Source: Hyphomicrobium nitrativorans NL23
GTDB lineage: Bacteria > Pseudomonadota > Alphaproteobacteria > Rhizobiales > Hyphomicrobiaceae
DNA length: 64,000 nucleotides
Direction: 5' to 3'
NCBI RefSeq assembly: GCF_000503895.1
Contig: NC_022997.1
Location: forward strand, 2,421,821-2,485,820
Of this stretch, positions 33,366 through 42,823 are shown piece after piece. Position numbers and translations under genes: made by a program. Below the pieces are notes generated by a model. That model searched no databases, had not been told where the DNA came from, and saw only the letters and a list, made by a program, of their open reading frames with translations. How positions within the stretch are numbered: the stretch's first letter is position 1; each line of letters opens with the position of its first letter.

Positions 33366-36300
33366 ATGTGGATCGTCCGCTACGCCATCGCACACCGCCA
33401 CACCGTCGGTGTCATGGCCATTCTGCTGTTCCTGTTCGGCGGCCTTTCAATGCGCGGCATGTCGACGGACATCCTGCCCCCCGTCAACATTCCGGCCATC
33501 AACCTCATCTGGACCTACCAGGGACTCAACGCGCCCGAGATGGCGAGCAAGGTGACCTCGTTCAGCGAGCTCGCCATCATGAACAACGTCGACAACATCC
33601 GCGAACTGCGCTCGGAGACGTTGAACGGCGTGGCTATCGTACGCGTCGCGTTCCAGCCCGGCACCAACGTTACCAATGCCTTCGCGCAGGTCACATCCGT
33701 CAGCCAGACCATCCTGCGCCGCATGCCGCCCGGCACCATGCCGCCGTTGATCATTCCCTATGTGCCATCGTCCGTTCCGGTGCTGCAGCTCGTGCTCGCC
33801 TCCGACACGCTGAACGACGGCGCGCTGTTCGACTACGCACGCCTTCAGCTTCGTGCGCAGATCCAGTCCATCCGCGGCCTGCGCCTCTCTTTGCCGTACG
33901 GCGGCGCACCGCGTCAGGTCATGATCGACCTCGACCCCGACAAGCTGCAAGCCTACGGCCTTTCCGCTAGCGACATCGCAGCCGCCGTCGCCACTCAGAA
34001 CCTCACGCTGCCGTCGGGCGCACTCCGCACCGGCGCACGGGAAATTCTCATCACCACCAACGCTAGCCCCGAGACAATCGAGACCTTCGCCGACCTGCCG
34101 CTGCGGTCGGTCGAAGGCCGCAGCATCAAGGTCTCCGATGTCGCAAGCGTCCGCGACGGCCAGGCCGTGCAGACAAATATCGCCCGCCTCGACGGGCAGA
34201 ACGCGGTGCTCGTCTCGATCCTGAAACTCGGCAACGCGTCGACCGTCGACATCATCCGCGAAATTCACCGCCGAATGCCGGAGCTGCGCGCGGCGGCGCC
34301 GGAGGGCGTCACCATCGCGCCCATCTTCGATCAGTCGGTGTTCGTCGAGAACGCGCTCAACTCCGTCATCGGCAAGGCGGTGATCGTGGCGCTTCTGGTC
34401 GCGTTCGTCGTCCTCGTCTTCGTGGGAAGCTGGCGCTCGTCGTTCATCGTGCTGACCTCCATTCCGCTCGCGCTCCTCGCCTCCGTCACAGGCCTCGCGT
34501 TTGCGGGCGAGACCTTCAACATCATGACGTTGAGCGGGCTTATGCTCGCCATCGGAATCCTGGTCGACAACGCGCTGGTCGAGATCGAGAACATCAACCG
34601 CAATCTCGAAAGCGGCGTGCCGCTGCGTGAAGCGGTCTTGAAAAGCGCGAGCGAAGTCGCCTTCCCCGAGTTCGTCTCGACGACGGCGATCTGCATCGTC
34701 TTCTCGCCGCTGTTCCTGCTCACGGGCACGGCCGCCTTCGTCTTCAAGCCGCTCGCGCTCGCCGTCATCTTCGCCTTGATTGCGTCCTACCTGCTCTCCC
34801 GCACGCTCGTCCCGTCGCTCGCGATGATGCTTCTGAAGCCGCACAGCGGTGCGCCGGGAGAGCACACCGGGCCTCGCTGGCATGCGGCTCTCGAACGCGC
34901 CATCACGCGCCTTGCGGAGCGCATGGGTGCGTCGGTTGACGCCCTCACCCGCCGCAAGGCCGTGCCGTTCGTGGCCCTCGCTGCCGTCGTGGCCGTCGGC
35001 GGATGGACAGCAACGCGATTGGGAAGCGAGTTCTTCCCCGAGACCGACGCGGGCATGATCCGCCTCTACGTGCGCGCCGATCCGGGCCTGCGCGTCGAGG
35101 AAACGGCACGCAAGTTCGCAGATGTCCAGCGCGCCATTCGCGAGGTCGTCCCCGCGCACGAAATCGGCTTCATTGCCGAAAACATCGGGCCGCCCGAACC
35201 GATCAATCTCGGCTGGATCGAGAGCGGTGTGATCGGCTCGTTCGACGGCGAGATCCTGATCCAGCTTGGCCGGGAGCGAACATCGACCGCCGCCCACGCA
35301 TCTGCCATCCGTGCCATGCTGCGCGAGCGCTTCCCGCAGCTCACGGTTTATTTCCGGCCCGCCGACGCGACCGCGCAGACGCTGGCGGGCTCCGCACAAA
35401 CCGCCATCGAAGTCCGCTTCATCGGACGCGACCGGCTGGGCAATGCCGAAGCCGCGCGCGAGTTGCAGGAACGCATACGCACCGTTCCGGGCGCCGTGGA
35501 CGTTGCGCTCCGTCAGGTCTCCAACCTGCCGAGCTATTACATCGAGATCGACCGCGTCCGCGCCCTGCAAATCGGCATCACGCCACAGGACGCCTCGACG
35601 GCCATCCTCTCGACGCTCGGCACGGCGGGCACGGTGACGCCAAGCTTCTGGAGCGACCCGGTGCAAGGCGCGGCCTACACGGTGCAGATCGTGGCGCCGC
35701 CGTCCCATCTCGTCGACATCGAGCAGCTCATGAACACGCCCGTGCGCTCTGCCGCGAGCGGACGCACGGTGCCGCTGCGCACGGTCGCGAGCCTCCAGGT
35801 GCGCCACGTGCCCGCCAATATCGACCGCACCACGCTCATGCCGACGCTCACCGTGCTCGCCAACGTCGAGGGCCGCGATCTCGGCGGCGTCTATGGCGAC
35901 GTGGCCGCCGTCATCGCAGACATCCAACCACGCTTGAAACCCGGCAACCGCATCGAGGTCGCAGGCCAAGCCCGCTCGATGACGCAAGCCTACGCCGAGA
36001 TGGCGGGTGGGCTCGTGCTTGCGGCGGTGCTCGTCTATCTGGTGATGGTCGTCAATTTCCAATCCTGGCTGCTACCCTTCATCGCCATGAGCGGCCTTCC
36101 CGTGGCCATCACCGGCGCCCTCATCGCCCTCCACGTCACGGGCACGCCGCTTTCGGTTCCCGCTCTCACCGGCCTCATCATGGTGATTGGCGTCTCGACG
36201 GCGAACTCGGTGCTCGTCACGAGCTTCGCCCGCGATAACCTGGCCAACGGCATGACGCCGCTCGCCTCCGCCATCGATGCCACCAAGACGCGCCTTCGCC

Positions 36301-36554
36301 CCGTCATGATGACCGCCATCGCCATGATCGCGGGCGTGCTGCCCATGGCGCTCGGCGCGGGCGAAGGCGGCGAGCAGAACGCGCCGCTCGGCCGCGCCGT
36401 CATCGGCGGTCTGTTGCTCGGCACCTGTGCGACGCTGTCGTTCGTGCCGTTCCTGTTTGCGTTGCTCGCGCGCGCACGCCCCAAAAGAGACATCGACGAC
36501 ATCGAGACCGCAAACCCCAAAGGGCGCGGCCATGAGCTGGCCACGAGCGGATGA
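33366..36554 (+). CDS. RND-family efflux transporter, inner-membrane subunit
   Basis: 1062 residues with the AcrB-type layout: helix 1 (HTVGVMAILLFLFGGLSMRG), porter domain, helices 2-6 (VIVALLVAFVVLVFVGSWRS; GLMLAIGILVDNALVEIENI carrying the helix-4 acidic residues of the proton relay), second porter domain and helices 7-12 (MTAIAMIAGVLPMALGAGEG). It exports drugs, metals or other solutes with proton energy; the substrate class cannot be fixed (the helix-4 DNALVEIEN form is of the HAE type rather than the metal CusA type). The ATG at 33366 is preferred over an upstream one. It overlaps the adaptor gene by 4 nt (ATGA). Note the unusual order of pump before adaptor. Confidence 0.95.
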   Translation: MWIVRYAIAHRHTVGVMAILLFLFGGLSMRGMSTDILPPVNIPAINLIWTYQGLNAPEMASKVTSFSELAIMNNVDNIRELRSETLNGVAIVRVAFQPGTNVTNAFAQVTSVSQTILRRMPPGTMPPLIIPYVPSSVPVLQLVLASDTLNDGALFDYARLQLRAQIQSIRGLRLSLPYGGAPRQVMIDLDPDKLQAYGLSASDIAAAVATQNLTLPSGALRTGAREILITTNASPETIETFADLPLRSVEGRSIKVSDVASVRDGQAVQTNIARLDGQNAVLVSILKLGNASTVDIIREIHRRMPELRAAAPEGVTIAPIFDQSVFVENALNSVIGKAVIVALLVAFVVLVFVGSWRSSFIVLTSIPLALLASVTGLAFAGETFNIMTLSGLMLAIGILVDNALVEIENINRNLESGVPLREAVLKSASEVAFPEFVSTTAICIVFSPLFLLTGTAAFVFKPLALAVIFALIASYLLSRTLVPSLAMMLLKPHSGAPGEHTGPRWHAALERAITRLAERMGASVDALTRRKAVPFVALAAVVAVGGWTATRLGSEFFPETDAGMIRLYVRADPGLRVEETARKFADVQRAIREVVPAHEIGFIAENIGPPEPINLGWIESGVIGSFDGEILIQLGRERTSTAAHASAIRAMLRERFPQLTVYFRPADATAQTLAGSAQTAIEVRFIGRDRLGNAEAARELQERIRTVPGAVDVALRQVSNLPSYYIEIDRVRALQIGITPQDASTAILSTLGTAGTVTPSFWSDPVQGAAYTVQIVAPPSHLVDIEQLMNTPVRSAASGRTVPLRTVASLQVRHVPANIDRTTLMPTLTVLANVEGRDLGGVYGDVAAVIADIQPRLKPGNRIEVAGQARSMTQAYAEMAGGLVLAAVLVYLVMVVNFQSWLLPFIAMSGLPVAITGALIALHVTGTPLSVPALTGLIMVIGVSTANSVLVTSFARDNLANGMTPLASAIDATKTRLRPVMMTAIAMIAGVLPMALGAGEGGEQNAPLGRAVIGGLLLGTCATLSFVPFLFALLARARPKRDIDDIETANPKGRGHELATSG

Positions 36555-37747
36555 GAGAAAAAGCCATGACGCTGTCCCGCCTTGCCCTTGTCACCTCCTC
36601 CGGACTGCTGTCCATCGCGGCCGTCTCCGGCGTCTTCCTCCTCGCGAGTTGCAAGCTGGCCTACACGGAAACCGCCGCGCAGCCGCCCGCTGCCCTCGCG
36701 AAAGCCGCAAACCCCGCACCGAGCGTCCGTGTCGTCAACCCGGAGATCCTGCGCGAAGCAGGGAGCATCACGCTGACCGGCCGCACCGCCCCCGCGGAGC
36801 AAGCCGTCGTCGGCGCCCGCGCGAGCGGCATCGTCCAGAAACGCAACGTCGACATCGGCGACAGGGTGGCCGAAGGCGACGTCCTGCTCGTCATCGACGC
36901 GCCGGAAGTGACGCAGGAGCTTGCCCGCGCCCGCGCAGCCATCCGGCAGGCCCGCGCGCGCCTGGATTTCGCACGCGTCAACGCACGCCGCGCGGAAACG
37001 CTCGTCACCCAGGGACACCTCTCGGAACAGACCCGCGACGAACGCATCGCGACCGAGCGCGTCTCGGAAGCCGATCTCTCAGCCGCCGAAGCCGAGGTGC
37101 GCCGCCTGGAAGAGATCCAGGGATTCCTCACGCTTCGCGCGCCGTTCGCCGGAACCGTCGTTGCCCGCGCTGTGGAGCGGGGCGACCGCATCACCACGAG
37201 CGATGCCCAGGCGAGCGGCCCGCTGTTCCGCATCGCGCGCCTCGACGAGTTGCGCGTCGAAATCGACATCCCGCAGACCGCAGCCCTCAAGGTTCGGCCG
37301 GGCGGGGCGGCGCGCGTCACCTTCGCAGAGCTGCCCGGCGAAACGTTCGAAGCCAAGGTCGTGCGCAGCGCGGGCCTGATCGACCAGGCCTCCTCGACCA
37401 TGCGCGCCGAGCTCATGATGGCCAACCCCGAGAAACGCATCCCGGCCGGACTCACGGGCCTCGTCAGCCTCGACGTCGCGCGCGACCGGATGCCCGTCAG
37501 CGTGCCGACCAACACACTCGTCACGCGCGATGGCCGCCAGAAAGTCGCCGTCGTGAACGACGAGGGCACGGTGGCATTTCGTCCGGTCTCAGTCGGTCGC
37601 GATTTCGGCGAACGCGTCGAGATCGTCGCCGGGCTCACGGAACAGGATCGCGTGATCCTGAGCCCGAACGCCCTTCTGCGCGAGGGCGACGAGGTGGAGG
37701 TGACGACCGCCACCGCCCAGCGCGCGACGGGGCAGAAAACGCGCTGA
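36551..37747 (+). CDS. RND efflux periplasmic adaptor, lipoprotein
   Basis: 398 residues. The N-terminal helix ends in a lipobox (LLASC), so it is probably an inner-membrane-anchored lipoprotein. Membrane-fusion-protein features: barrel-sandwich hybrid halves (AEQAVVGARASGIVQKRNVD and LTLRAPFAGTVVARAVERGD), a helical hairpin rich in Ala/Arg/Glu between them, beta-barrel (LRVEIDIPQTAALKVRPGGA) and membrane-proximal domain (VSVGRDFGERVEIVAGLTEQ). It couples the RND pump to an outer-membrane channel, which is not encoded here. It is translationally coupled to the pump by the ATGA overlap. Repeat family A lies immediately downstream. Confidence 0.93.
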   Translation: MREKAMTLSRLALVTSSGLLSIAAVSGVFLLASCKLAYTETAAQPPAALAKAANPAPSVRVVNPEILREAGSITLTGRTAPAEQAVVGARASGIVQKRNVDIGDRVAEGDVLLVIDAPEVTQELARARAAIRQARARLDFARVNARRAETLVTQGHLSEQTRDERIATERVSEADLSAAEAEVRRLEEIQGFLTLRAPFAGTVVARAVERGDRITTSDAQASGPLFRIARLDELRVEIDIPQTAALKVRPGGAARVTFAELPGETFEAKVVRSAGLIDQASSTMRAELMMANPEKRIPAGLTGLVSLDVARDRMPVSVPTNTLVTRDGRQKVAVVNDEGTVAFRPVSVGRDFGERVEIVAGLTEQDRVILSPNALLREGDEVEVTTATAQRATGQKTR

Positions 37748-37761
37748 CACCCCTTCCCCCC

Positions 37762-37860
37762 TGTCATCCCGGCCGCAGCGAAGCGGAGCGCCGGGACCCA
37801 GCGCAAAACTCGTCGAAGACGCAACATTTCGCGACAGAAGCTTCCCCTGGGTCCCGGCTC
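37762..37860. repeat. Dispersed repeat family A, copy 2
   Basis: Starts TGTCATCCCGG, 15 nt after the adaptor stop. The core 37793-37855 is bounded by perfect 9-bp inverted ends GGGACCCAG and CTGGGTCCC, and matches copy 1 (1885-1940) with only a few substitutions. It lies between convergent genes here. Confidence 0.75.
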
Positions 37861-37942
37861 TGCGTTCCCCCCGGCTCAGGGCCGGGGTCCACTTGGCCGG
37901 GACGACACATGGGAGCGGCGCATCTCGCGTCGAGACACACGC

Positions 37943-39034
37943 TCAATATCCCGTCATCTCAAGATACCCTTCACCATCATGCGTGCCCGTAAAGCGCACC
38001 GGGCCCTCCCAATAGGCGAAGCTCGTTGCCATCCAGCTTTCCGGATTGAGCGGCGTCGTCGCGATACGCAATCCGCGGCTCTCGATCTCGACGGACCATT
38101 CCACCGGCACCTGCCGTCCCGCAACGTCATGCGTGCGAAGCGGCACGAGCACGATGTCGCCGCGGTCGAGCGGTGTCGCGTGTCCGCCGGCTGCGATCCA
38201 CGTTCCCGCATAGAACGGCGCGTCGGTGTCGCTGCGAAGCTGGAACAGCATCAGCTTCTCGCCATCCGGCAAGTGCAGGGAGAACCAGTCCCATCCCTTC
38301 TGCCCTGGCGCGAGCGGCTGGCTGCTCCATTCGCGATCCATCCAGGCGCGGCCCGTAACGTCGATCTCGCGCCCATCGAGCGTCACGCGTCCGCTCACGT
38401 CGAAGAAAGGTTGGCTGTAATAGTAGGACGCTTGCCCATGATCGGATTTGACGCTGTATCCGTTGTCGCCTTGGAGCACCATCGGACGCACGCTCTTCAG
38501 CGTCAGCGCGTAGGAGAAGTCCGCGCCCGTTGCGGAGAGCGTGGCCGACGCGAGACCGTCACCGGCCGTACTGTCGCTCGCAAACGTCCAATCGTCGATC
38601 CAAGCCGCAAACGGTTGCGCGCTCACGCCGGCCTGTCCGATACCACCGCGCGCAACGGCCTCGGAAAAGCGGTGCGTCTCGCGGCTCGTCAATCCGGCGT
38701 GGCCCATCCACACCTGCTGGCTGGCCCAGCCCTCGCGTTGCGGTCCCGGCTCCAGCGCCTGGCGAAACAGCGTCCATTGCACGCCGTAATCCTCGCCCGC
38801 CGCATCCTTGAGGTTCGCCGTCACGTACCACCACTCGATGCGATAATCGGGATGCGCGCCGAGGTCGGCGGGAAAGAAGAATGTGCGCCCCGGCGTAACC
38901 TCGGCAAAGCCCGTGGCCTCTTCGCCGAGCCCGGCGAAGCCGCCGCCGCCCGCGGCCCAGACGCCGCCACCTGCGAGGGCGCCCAGACAACACACCACAA
39001 CGCGCCATATCACAGTTTTCGATCTAACGCTCAT
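37943..39034 (-). CDS. AttH/CrtC-type lipocalin-like secreted protein
   Basis: 363 residues with signal peptide (VIWRVVVCCLGALAGGGVWA). The domain is the AttH (CrtC-like, tandem lipocalin) type: FFFPADLGAHPDYRIEWWYV, WTLFRQALEPGPQREGWASQ with WMGHAGLTSRETHRFSEAVA, ISGRAWMDREWSSQPLAPGQ-like (here VTGRAWMDREW) and GWDWFSLHLPDGEKLMLFQL. Such proteins are encoded with ABC exporters in the attEFGH clusters and may bind lipid-like molecules in the periplasm. The start overlaps the stop of the upstream permease gene by 11 nt, so it is the last gene of an ABC operon. Confidence 0.88.
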   Translation of the reverse strand: MSVRSKTVIWRVVVCCLGALAGGGVWAAGGGGFAGLGEEATGFAEVTPGRTFFFPADLGAHPDYRIEWWYVTANLKDAAGEDYGVQWTLFRQALEPGPQREGWASQQVWMGHAGLTSRETHRFSEAVARGGIGQAGVSAQPFAAWIDDWTFASDSTAGDGLASATLSATGADFSYALTLKSVRPMVLQGDNGYSVKSDHGQASYYYSQPFFDVSGRVTLDGREIDVTGRAWMDREWSSQPLAPGQKGWDWFSLHLPDGEKLMLFQLRSDTDAPFYAGTWIAAGGHATPLDRGDIVLVPLRTHDVAGRQVPVEWSVEIESRGLRIATTPLNPESWMATSFAYWEGPVRFTGTHDGEGYLEMTGY

Positions 39035-41489
39035 TGGCGAACACCTTGAGAAGATCGGCGGGCGCGGTGCGTGAAAGGCGCAGCACCGGCAGCAATGCGG
39101 CCACGAATGCCGTGATCAGCGCGAGAACCAGCACGACGCCCCACTGCAGCGGAAATACGTGGAACGGCAGCCGCCAGCCGAACGCCTGCACGTTGACGAT
39201 CGCCACGAGACACCATGCGAGCAGCAGCCCGAGAGGAACCGCGAGCACCGCCGTCATCGCCGCCAGCACCAGCACCTTGCCGACTTCGAGATCCACAAGC
39301 CGCCGCCGCGTGACACCGAGCGCCCACACCGGCGCAAGCTGCGCGATCCGCACATCCGCGAGCGTGAGCAAACTCGCAAAAAGCGCGATGCCCGAAACGA
39401 TCAGCGTCAGCGTGTTGAGCGCGCTCGTCACCGCGAACGTACGCTCGAAGATGCGAAGCGACATCGACTTGAGCGCGGCCTGGTCCGAGACCTGCGCCAA
39501 TCCTTCACCGAACGCTGCGCGCATGCGCTCGATGACGGATGCCGCAGCGTCCGGCGCGGTCCTGACGCTGTAATGCGTGCGCCGTGCATCCGGCCAATGC
39601 CGCACGAGATGATCGACGCCGATGCGAACCTGCCCTTTGGGATTGCCGTAGTCGGCAAAGATCCCGACGACGGGAACCTTCCAAAGCCCTTCGTCCGTCG
39701 GGATCGCGATCTCGGTGCCCAGGCCGAACGACATCCGTTGGGCGAGTTGCTCGCTCACCAGCACGCCCGTTCCCTCGCTTACGCGGTCCCACGCTTTGGG
39801 CATTGCCGACAGCAGCGAGAAATGATCGCGGTACGTTGCATGATCGCGCAGCCCATAGATATCAACCGGCCATGCCCCGATCCGCGTTTCCGTCCGCCAC
39901 ACCGGCAGGACGGCCGTCACGGCTTTTTCGCGTTCGAGCCAATCCGCAATGCGCCGTCCCGCCGCCGCATCCGTGGCCGTGACGTAAATCTCCGAATTGA
40001 GCCGCTCGTCGAGCCAGCCGGTGAATGTCTTGCGGAACCCCTCCACCATCGTACCGACGCCGACGTTGGCCGAAAGCGCGAGCAGAAGCGCCATCAGCGC
40101 CAACGAAAGCCCCGAGAGTTGGCGGCGCGTATCCGCCCAGAACCAGCGCGCAAGCGCCCCCTGCGACGCGCCTTCCCCGAGGCGGAGAAGCGCCACGAGC
40201 CCAAGCGGAAGCAGCAGCGCCGCGCCGAGCAGAACGCCCGCAATCACCACGAAGCCCGCGACCAGCCCTTCGCCCAGGACAAACGCCATGAGCGCAATCG
40301 TGAGACAGAGCACCGCAACAACACCCTGACGCCGAAGCATCGCCTCGTGCGCCTCCCGCCACGCAAGCGGCCGCCCGAGCGCAACCACCGGCATCCGTGC
40401 AACCTTGACGAGGCTCGCCGCCGACGCGATCAGCGCGCCGCAAAGCGCCATGCCGAGCCCCGACACCCACCAGCGAGGTTCGAGCGCGAGCGTGCGTCCC
40501 ACATCCGCGCCATAGATTCCGCGCAAGCTCAACGCCACGTCGGGAAGCAGAACGGCCGCGATCACGTAGCCGCAGATCATTCCGATCACGCCGGCAACAA
40601 GCGCGAGCAACAACACTTCAAAGATCGACACCACAACCAGCGTCGAGAGCGACACACCCGATGCCCGGAGCGTGCGCACCGTTCCAAGACGTTGTTCGAA
40701 CGCGAGCCCGATCGAAGCGTGCACGATGAAAAGCCCAACAATGAACGCGAGCAGCCCGAACGCCGTGAGATTGAGGTGGAAGCTCTCCGTCAGCCGCGCG
40801 AGATCGCCCGTCTCCTCCGGCGCCTCGATGCGAAGCGCATCTCCGGCGACGGCCGCAAGCGCCGCCTCGTCCAGTGCGGCATCGGACGCGGCAATCAGCC
40901 GGGTCAGTTGCCCCGGCCGCCCGAGCACCGCCTGCGCTATCCCGATATCGACGACGACAAGACCGGGCGCCACCGTGTGCTGCCCCACCGCGGGCGGCAG
41001 CAGCGTCCCTTGATCCGTTTTGATCCGCGTGCCCGCCGCCGCGCCGAGATCGGCCAGCGTTTGCGGCGCGGCGAGCGTCTGCCCGGGCGCCCTAAGGAAG
41101 CCTTCGAGATCGCTCGCGTTTTCGAGCCCGGTCAACACCGCCCCGCCCGGCCGCGTGAGCGGTTCCATCCCAACCAGCCGATACGCCGCACCGCCGATCC
41201 GCACCGTGCCTTCCAGCACCGGGGAGACCTTGAACCCGGCGCGCCGCAGCGCGACGTACTGCTCTTGGCTGACGAACGCGCCCTGCGCGCTCACAAGTGC
41301 GGGCGCACCCGCTTCGCCGACGAGCCGCGCCGCACGGTCGTAGCTCTGCCGCGCCTGGCTGTTCAGCGCCTGTACGCCGCTCCACAGCGCGGTGGCAACC
41401 ACAAGCCCCACCATCACCGTCGCGAAGTTCGCACGATGACGGCGCCAGTGACTCAGAAGCGCCGCGAAGGTCCAGAAAGCTTGGCTCAC
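39024..41489 (-). CDS. ABC transporter permease, double FtsX/LolC-E type
   Basis: 821 residues from GTG 41489. Two FtsX-like halves: an N-terminal helix (FATVMVGLVVATALWSGVQA), a large periplasmic domain, three helices (LTAFGLLAFIVGLFIVHASI and on), a central inner helix (LSLALMALLLALSANVGVGT), a second periplasmic domain, and three final helices (AMTAVLAVPLGLLLAWCLVA). Such fused permeases extract or export lipoproteins or other lipid-linked substrates. The GTG start is preferred because AGG lies 7 nt upstream and it begins 13 nt after the ATPase stop; an ATG at 41537 would overlap the ATPase gene. It forms an operon with that gene and the AttH-like gene. Confidence 0.9.
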   Translation of the reverse strand: MSQAFWTFAALLSHWRRHRANFATVMVGLVVATALWSGVQALNSQARQSYDRAARLVGEAGAPALVSAQGAFVSQEQYVALRRAGFKVSPVLEGTVRIGGAAYRLVGMEPLTRPGGAVLTGLENASDLEGFLRAPGQTLAAPQTLADLGAAAGTRIKTDQGTLLPPAVGQHTVAPGLVVVDIGIAQAVLGRPGQLTRLIAASDAALDEAALAAVAGDALRIEAPEETGDLARLTESFHLNLTAFGLLAFIVGLFIVHASIGLAFEQRLGTVRTLRASGVSLSTLVVVSIFEVLLLALVAGVIGMICGYVIAAVLLPDVALSLRGIYGADVGRTLALEPRWWVSGLGMALCGALIASAASLVKVARMPVVALGRPLAWREAHEAMLRRQGVVAVLCLTIALMAFVLGEGLVAGFVVIAGVLLGAALLLPLGLVALLRLGEGASQGALARWFWADTRRQLSGLSLALMALLLALSANVGVGTMVEGFRKTFTGWLDERLNSEIYVTATDAAAGRRIADWLEREKAVTAVLPVWRTETRIGAWPVDIYGLRDHATYRDHFSLLSAMPKAWDRVSEGTGVLVSEQLAQRMSFGLGTEIAIPTDEGLWKVPVVGIFADYGNPKGQVRIGVDHLVRHWPDARRTHYSVRTAPDAAASVIERMRAAFGEGLAQVSDQAALKSMSLRIFERTFAVTSALNTLTLIVSGIALFASLLTLADVRIAQLAPVWALGVTRRRLVDLEVGKVLVLAAMTAVLAVPLGLLLAWCLVAIVNVQAFGWRLPFHVFPLQWGVVLVLALITAFVAALLPVLRLSRTAPADLLKVFANER

Positions 41490-41502
41490 GATGAAACCTG
41501 TT

Positions 41503-42252
41503 TCACGTCGACACCAGAACGCCCGAGGCGAGCGCAACGCGCCGGTCGAGGCGCGCCGCTAGCCGCGTACTGTGCGTCGCCATCAGGAACCCGCACCCCG
41601 TACGCGCGACGAGGTCGAGCGCAAGATCCATCACGTCGTCGCCGGTCGCTTCATCGAGATTTCCCGTCGGCTCGTCCGCCAGCAACAGGCGCGGCCGAAC
41701 GGCGAGTGCACGTCCGATGGCGACGCGCTGCTGTTGCCCGCCGGAGAGCTGCTCCGGATAGCGGGATCTGAGATCGCCGAGCCCTAGGCGCCCGATCAAC
41801 TCGTCGTGCCATGCAGCGTCGAACCGCTCCGCGATGCGCGCCTGAAAAGCGATGTTGTCCTCAACCGTGAGGCTCGGCACGAGATTGAACTGCTGGAACA
41901 CGATGCCGATCCGCGCACGCCGCAGCGCGGCCCGTTCCGCGTCGGGCCGCTTCGTCATCGCCGCGCCTTCGATGGCGATCTCGCCGTCATCGGCTTCGTC
42001 CAAGCCTCCGACGAGATGAAGCAGCGTGCTCTTGCCGCTGCCGGACTCGCCAAGCAGCGCAAGGCTTTCACCCGCTGCAAGCGAAAGATCGACGCCCTTC
42101 AACACCGAAATCTCGCCTTGCGGTGTCGCATAAGATTTCCGCACGCCACGAACGCTCAAGAGCGGATCGCCGGGACCCACTACCCTCGGGCCAGGCGCAT
42201 GAACGCGATCGATGAGTGTCAACGCAAGCTCCTCTGCCGGGATGCTGCACAT
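41503..42252 (-). CDS. ABC transporter ATP-binding protein, LolD/MacB type
   Basis: 249 residues: Walker A in GESGSGKST, Q-loop FQQFNLVPSLTVEDNI, signature LSGGQQQR, Walker B RLLLADEPTGNLDEATG and the H-loop ATHS. The sequence type (VRKSYATPQGEISVLKGVDL) is that of LolD/MacB/FtsE-like ATPases that drive FtsX-type permeases, and its permease is the next gene downstream. The first ~30 residues before DPLLSVRGVRKSY are poorly conserved, so the exact start (ATG 42252) is uncertain. It is divergent from the ArsC-like gene with about 60 bp between. Confidence 0.92.
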   Translation of the reverse strand: MCSIPAEELALTLIDRVHAPGPRVVGPGDPLLSVRGVRKSYATPQGEISVLKGVDLSLAAGESLALLGESGSGKSTLLHLVGGLDEADDGEIAIEGAAMTKRPDAERAALRRARIGIVFQQFNLVPSLTVEDNIAFQARIAERFDAAWHDELIGRLGLGDLRSRYPEQLSGGQQQRVAIGRALAVRPRLLLADEPTGNLDEATGDDVMDLALDLVARTGCGFLMATHSTRLAARLDRRVALASGVLVST

Positions 42253-42315
42253 ATGAAACTGACCGCCCCGCCATGCTATGAGCGGAACAGAGAACACGGG
42301 AGCGCCGTCCAGACC

Positions 42316-42732
42316 ATGGCATCTGAAATCACGATCTACCACAACCCCGCCTGCGGAACCTCGCGCAACACACTTGCCATGATCCGCCAAAGCGGCGAAG
42401 AGCCGGAAATCGTCGAATATCTGACAAACCCGCCAAGCCGCGAGACCCTCGAAGAACTCATCCGCCTGATGGGCGTTCCGGTCCGCGCGATCCTGCGCCG
42501 CAAGGGAACACCCTACGACACCCTCGGCCTCGACGATCCGAAATGGAGCGACGACGATCTCGTCGCGTTCATGCTCGCCCACCCGATCCTGATCGAGCGG
42601 CCGATCGTTGTCACACCCCGCGGCGCCCGCCTCTGCCGCCCCTCGGAGACCGTCCTCGACATCCTGCCGAACCCGGACATCGGGACGTTCACCAAGGAGG
42701 ACGGCGAGATCGTCGCCCGCGCGAAGGGATGA
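42316..42732 (+). CDS. arsC: ArsC-family reductase (glutaredoxin-type)
   Basis: 138 residues: ITIYHNPACGTSRNTLAMIR with the catalytic Cys13, EIVEYLTNPPSRETLEELIR, and IERPIVVTPRGARLCRPSET with the conserved Arg residues that bind the oxyanion. This is the glutaredoxin-linked arsenate reductase family, which includes many YffB/Spx-like members of unknown substrate. No ars operon genes (arsR, arsB/acr3) are adjacent, so arsenate reduction is likely but not secured. The ATG at 42316 starts at the first strand. Cytosolic. Confidence 0.87.
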   Translation: MASEITIYHNPACGTSRNTLAMIRQSGEEPEIVEYLTNPPSRETLEELIRLMGVPVRAILRRKGTPYDTLGLDDPKWSDDDLVAFMLAHPILIERPIVVTPRGARLCRPSETVLDILPNPDIGTFTKEDGEIVARAKG

Positions 42733-42823
42733 GAGCGGCAGCCCCGCCCTGCTCCGGCCTCCGCTCCCGCTTGCTTCGTGCACGCACTTTATGGAAAACT
42801 CGTCCAGGCTCGGACGATGACAC

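Noticed and set aside
41490-41508. TGAAACCTGTTTCACGTCG, partly like parS
   Set aside because: Only the TGTTTCACGT half matches; the other half of the palindrome is missing, and it lies at a gene junction where it overlaps the permease start.
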